Shown: positions 6,180 through 7,661 of the stretch, in pieces | How the letters are laid out: the number at the start of each line of letters is the position of its first letter | Position numbering within the stretch: position 1 is the stretch's first letter | Notes under the pieces: model-generated | What the model was told of the DNA's origin: nothing | Databases searched by the model: none | What the model saw: only the letters and a program-made list of their open reading frames with translations | NCBI GenBank assembly: GCA_902795765.1 | Contig: CADBMQ010000073.1 | Location: 1-7,661 of the forward strand | Origin: Oscillospiraceae bacterium | Lineage (GTDB): Bacteria; Bacillota; Clostridia; Oscillospirales; Acutalibacteraceae | Direction: 5' to 3' | DNA length: 7,661 nucleotides | Position numbers and translations under genes: made by a program

Positions 6180-7199
6180 TTATAATGTAATCTTTTCAAA
6201 ACCTGCCGCACGCAAAAGACGGTTCAAAACTGCAAGTCCGACACCGCTACTGTCGGGGCAACGAGCGAAAACAGTTTTCGCACCCATTTCGTCTGCAAGT
6301 CGCAGATAGCCAAATATATTGTGCGCCTGTGCCTCGCCGTCAGTCGCCTTGCCGAAACAAAGACTGCGAACTTCAAGCGATTGCTCATCTTCTTCAAAGC
6401 AGAGAGCAAGGTCGGAACTTTCTGCGTGTTTATTAACATAATCGCAAAAGCCGTCGCCCTCAACAATAATTACACGAGCCTTCGGGGAATAATGCTTGTA
6501 TTTAAGTCCGGGAGATAGGACTTTTCTATCACTTCCAAGCGGATTTAATACCGCATCGTCAATTTTAATTTTACCGATAGCCTCTTCAATCTGTTCAACT
6601 GTGACAAAACCCGGTCTAAGCAAAACAGGAGGTTCAGTTGTCATCAACATAATCGTCGATTCAACACCACATTCGCAGTCATCGCCGTTAATGATCGCTT
6701 CAACTCTGCCTGTGAGATCGTTTACACAATGTTGTGCAGTTACAGGACTCGGAGAGCCCGATAAATTTGCGCTCGGAGCGGCAATCGGAACACCTGCCGA
6801 TTTAATTAGTGCTTTCGCAGTCGGGTGTGACGGCAAACGAATAGCCACAGTCGGCATACCACAAGTGACTTCGTTCGGCACTAAATCCGACTTTTTCATA
6901 ATGAGCGTGAGTGGACCGGGCCAATATTTTTCTGCAAGAACACGAGCCTTATTTGGGACACACTCGACCAACCTATCAAGTTCGTCAATCTCGCTTATGT
7001 GAACTATCAGCGGATTGTCTGCCGCTCTGCCTATTGCAGAGTAAATTTTAAGACAAGCCTTGCCGTCAAGTGCGTTTGCACCAAGTCCGTAAACCGTTTC
7101 GGTCGGGAATGCGACAAGACCGCCGTTTTTAATTATTTCACCTGCCGACTGTATTCCATCGTCAGTATTTGGTAGAATTTTAGTTTGCATCTTGCTCAC
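6180..7199 (-). CDS. tsaC: L-threonylcarbamoyladenylate synthase, Sua5/YwlC two-domain type
   Basis: A 339-residue enzyme that makes threonylcarbamoyl-AMP from Thr, bicarbonate and ATP, the first step of tRNA t6A37 formation. Residues 1-205 are the YrdC/TsaC domain: [14 protein letters not shown] at 30-43, DNPLIVHI at 61-68, WPGPLTLI at 93-100, [11 protein letters not shown] at 116-126, APSANLSG at 141-148 with the SxN residues S143 and N145, and CGVESTI at 177-183. The linker [13 protein letters not shown] (229-241) leads to the C-terminal Sua5 domain, giving the long form as in B. subtilis YwlC. Odd point: the usual AKGRP reads AIGRA at 55-59, so the conserved Lys is I56, coded ATA at 7034-7032, and the Pro is A59. 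The first possible start is GTG (7199). ATG at 7190 gives a family-like MQTKIL start and may be the true one. Both overlap the end of prfA, and ribosome binding sites are weak. Confidence 0.92.
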   Translation of the reverse strand: MSKMQTKILPNTDDGIQSAGEIIKNGGLVAFPTETVYGLGANALDGKACLKIYSAIGRAADNPLIVHISEIDELDRLVECVPNKARVLAEKYWPGPLTLIMKKSDLVPNEVTCGMPTVAIRLPSHPTAKALIKSAGVPIAAPSANLSGSPSPVTAQHCVNDLTGRVEAIINGDDCECGVESTIMLMTTEPPVLLRPGFVTVEQIEEAIGKIKIDDAVLNPLGSDRKVLSPGLKYKHYSPKARVIIVEGDGFCDYVNKHAESSDLALCFEEDEQSLEVRSLCFGKATDGEAQAHNIFGYLRLADEMGAKTVFARCPDSSGVGLAVLNRLLRAAGFEKITL

Positions 7200-7661
7200 T
7201 GCTTTTCAATTTTTCTGCACGGTCTGCGGCAATAAGTGCGTCAATTATCTCGTCAAGGTCGCCGTTCAAAATCTGTTCGAGTTTATAGAGTGTAAGACCA
7301 ATTCGGTGGTCGGACACACGGGATTGTGGGAAATTGTAGGTTCTAATTCGTTCACTTCTGTCGCCCGAGCCGACTTGCAATTTTCTGTCGGCTGCGATTT
7401 CTTGTTGCTGTTCACGCATAACCTTGTCGTAAATTCGTGAACGCAAAATTTTCATAGCCTTATCTTTGTTTTTGTGTTGCGAACGCTCGTCCTGACACTC
7501 AACAACAGTACCTGTCGGAATGTGTGTGATACGGATAGCAGACTCGGTTTTGTTGACGTGCTGACCACCTGCACCACCACTTCGGTAGGTGTCTATCTGC
7601 AAGTCAGCAGGGTTGATGTCAACTTCGACTTCTTCTGCTTCGGGAAGCACTGCAACTGTAA
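7180..7661 (-). CDS. prfA: Peptide chain release factor 1 (C-terminal part, cut by window edge)
   Basis: The frame is open to the window edge and encodes about 160 C-terminal residues of a protein usually near 355 long, so the true start lies outside. RF1 enters the ribosome at UAA or UAG and triggers hydrolysis of peptidyl-tRNA. The fragment opens with [17 protein letters not shown], then carries [14 protein letters not shown] with the catalytic GGQ at 7561-7569. The tail [16 protein letters not shown], then [20 protein letters not shown], is the RF1 rather than RF2 form. The codon-recognition PxT motif and N-terminal domain are out of view. A GTG at 7650 could be mistaken for a start, but family-conserved residues continue upstream of it. 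Its TAA (7182-7180) lies inside the start region of tsaC, making it the most upstream visible gene of the operon. Confidence 0.95.
   Translation of the reverse strand, partial: TVAVLPEAEEVEVDINPADLQIDTYRSGGAGGQHVNKTESAIRITHIPTGTVVECQDERSQHKNKDKAMKILRSRIYDKVMREQQQEIAADRKLQVGSGDRSERIRTYNFPQSRVSDHRIGLTLYKLEQILNGDLDEIIDALIAADRAEKLKSSEQDAN

Noticed and set aside
6496..7002. 168-codon + strand open frame opposite tsaC
   Set aside because: It is fully antisense to conserved TsaC motifs, lacks a good ribosome binding site and shows no family resemblance.
7648..7650. GTG as the start of a short 156-residue release-factor-like protein
   Set aside because: Conserved RF1 residues (TVA) continue upstream to the window edge, so this is an internal Val codon of a truncated prfA, not a start of an RF-like rescue factor.
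1..7661. Mobile element, CRISPR array, tRNA/rRNA or defence island
   Set aside because: No transposase or integrase motif, no repeat-spacer pattern, no tRNA-like fold and no terminal repeats were seen; nearly all sequence is taken up by core-type genes of uniform character.

Overview
The window looks like a chromosomal housekeeping region of a low-to-moderate GC Gram-positive bacterium, most likely a member of Clostridia and plausibly of the Oscillospiraceae/Ruminococcaceae. The reasons are the gene order RF1 – Sua5-type threonylcarbamoyl-AMP synthase – dephospho-CoA kinase, the two-domain Sua5 form, an MsmK/UgpC-type sugar ATPase, a DUF4830-like membrane protein, AGGAGG/AAAGGA ribosome binding sites and frequent GTG/TTG starts. 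This placement is inference; there is no rRNA or other direct taxonomic marker.

Layout. At the left edge is the probable last codons of an upstream + strand gene (1-37), then a + strand GNAT-Nudix fusion enzyme (53-901). It meets the minus-strand genes at a convergent junction with two back-to-back hairpin terminators (904-979). All remaining genes are on the minus strand, so they are read from right to left. Starting from the right edge: a 5'-truncated prfA (RF1), tsaC/sua5, coaE, a membrane-anchored SLT-type lytic transglycosylase, and an M18 metalloaminopeptidase. These five overlap or nearly abut and form one operon, which ends at an 11-bp hairpin followed by five T (3521-3569). Next is a two-gene unit of a DUF4830-like membrane protein and an RsuA-type 16S rRNA pseudouridine synthase. 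After a 224-base AT-rich gap that carries a probable promoter comes a single-gene unit for an MsmK/UgpC/MalK-type sugar-transport ATPase with no permease or binding-protein genes beside it.

How the genes work together. The prfA-tsaC pair serves translation: RF1 releases chains at UAA/UAG, and TsaC supplies the threonylcarbamoyl group for tRNA t6A37. CoaE makes coenzyme A. The transglycosylase and aminopeptidase are a cell-wall and a peptide-turnover enzyme that share the operon through stop/start overlaps. RsuA modifies 16S rRNA. The ATPase probably energises sugar importers encoded elsewhere.

Most of the window is ordinary core genome, and I see no mobile element, CRISPR array, tRNA, rRNA or defence system. 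The points worth a second look are the GNAT-Nudix fusion, the loss of the usual Lys in the KxR motif of TsaC, and the hairpin at 3526-3569, which combines a terminator, a possible -10 box in its loop, and the ribosome binding site of the next gene.
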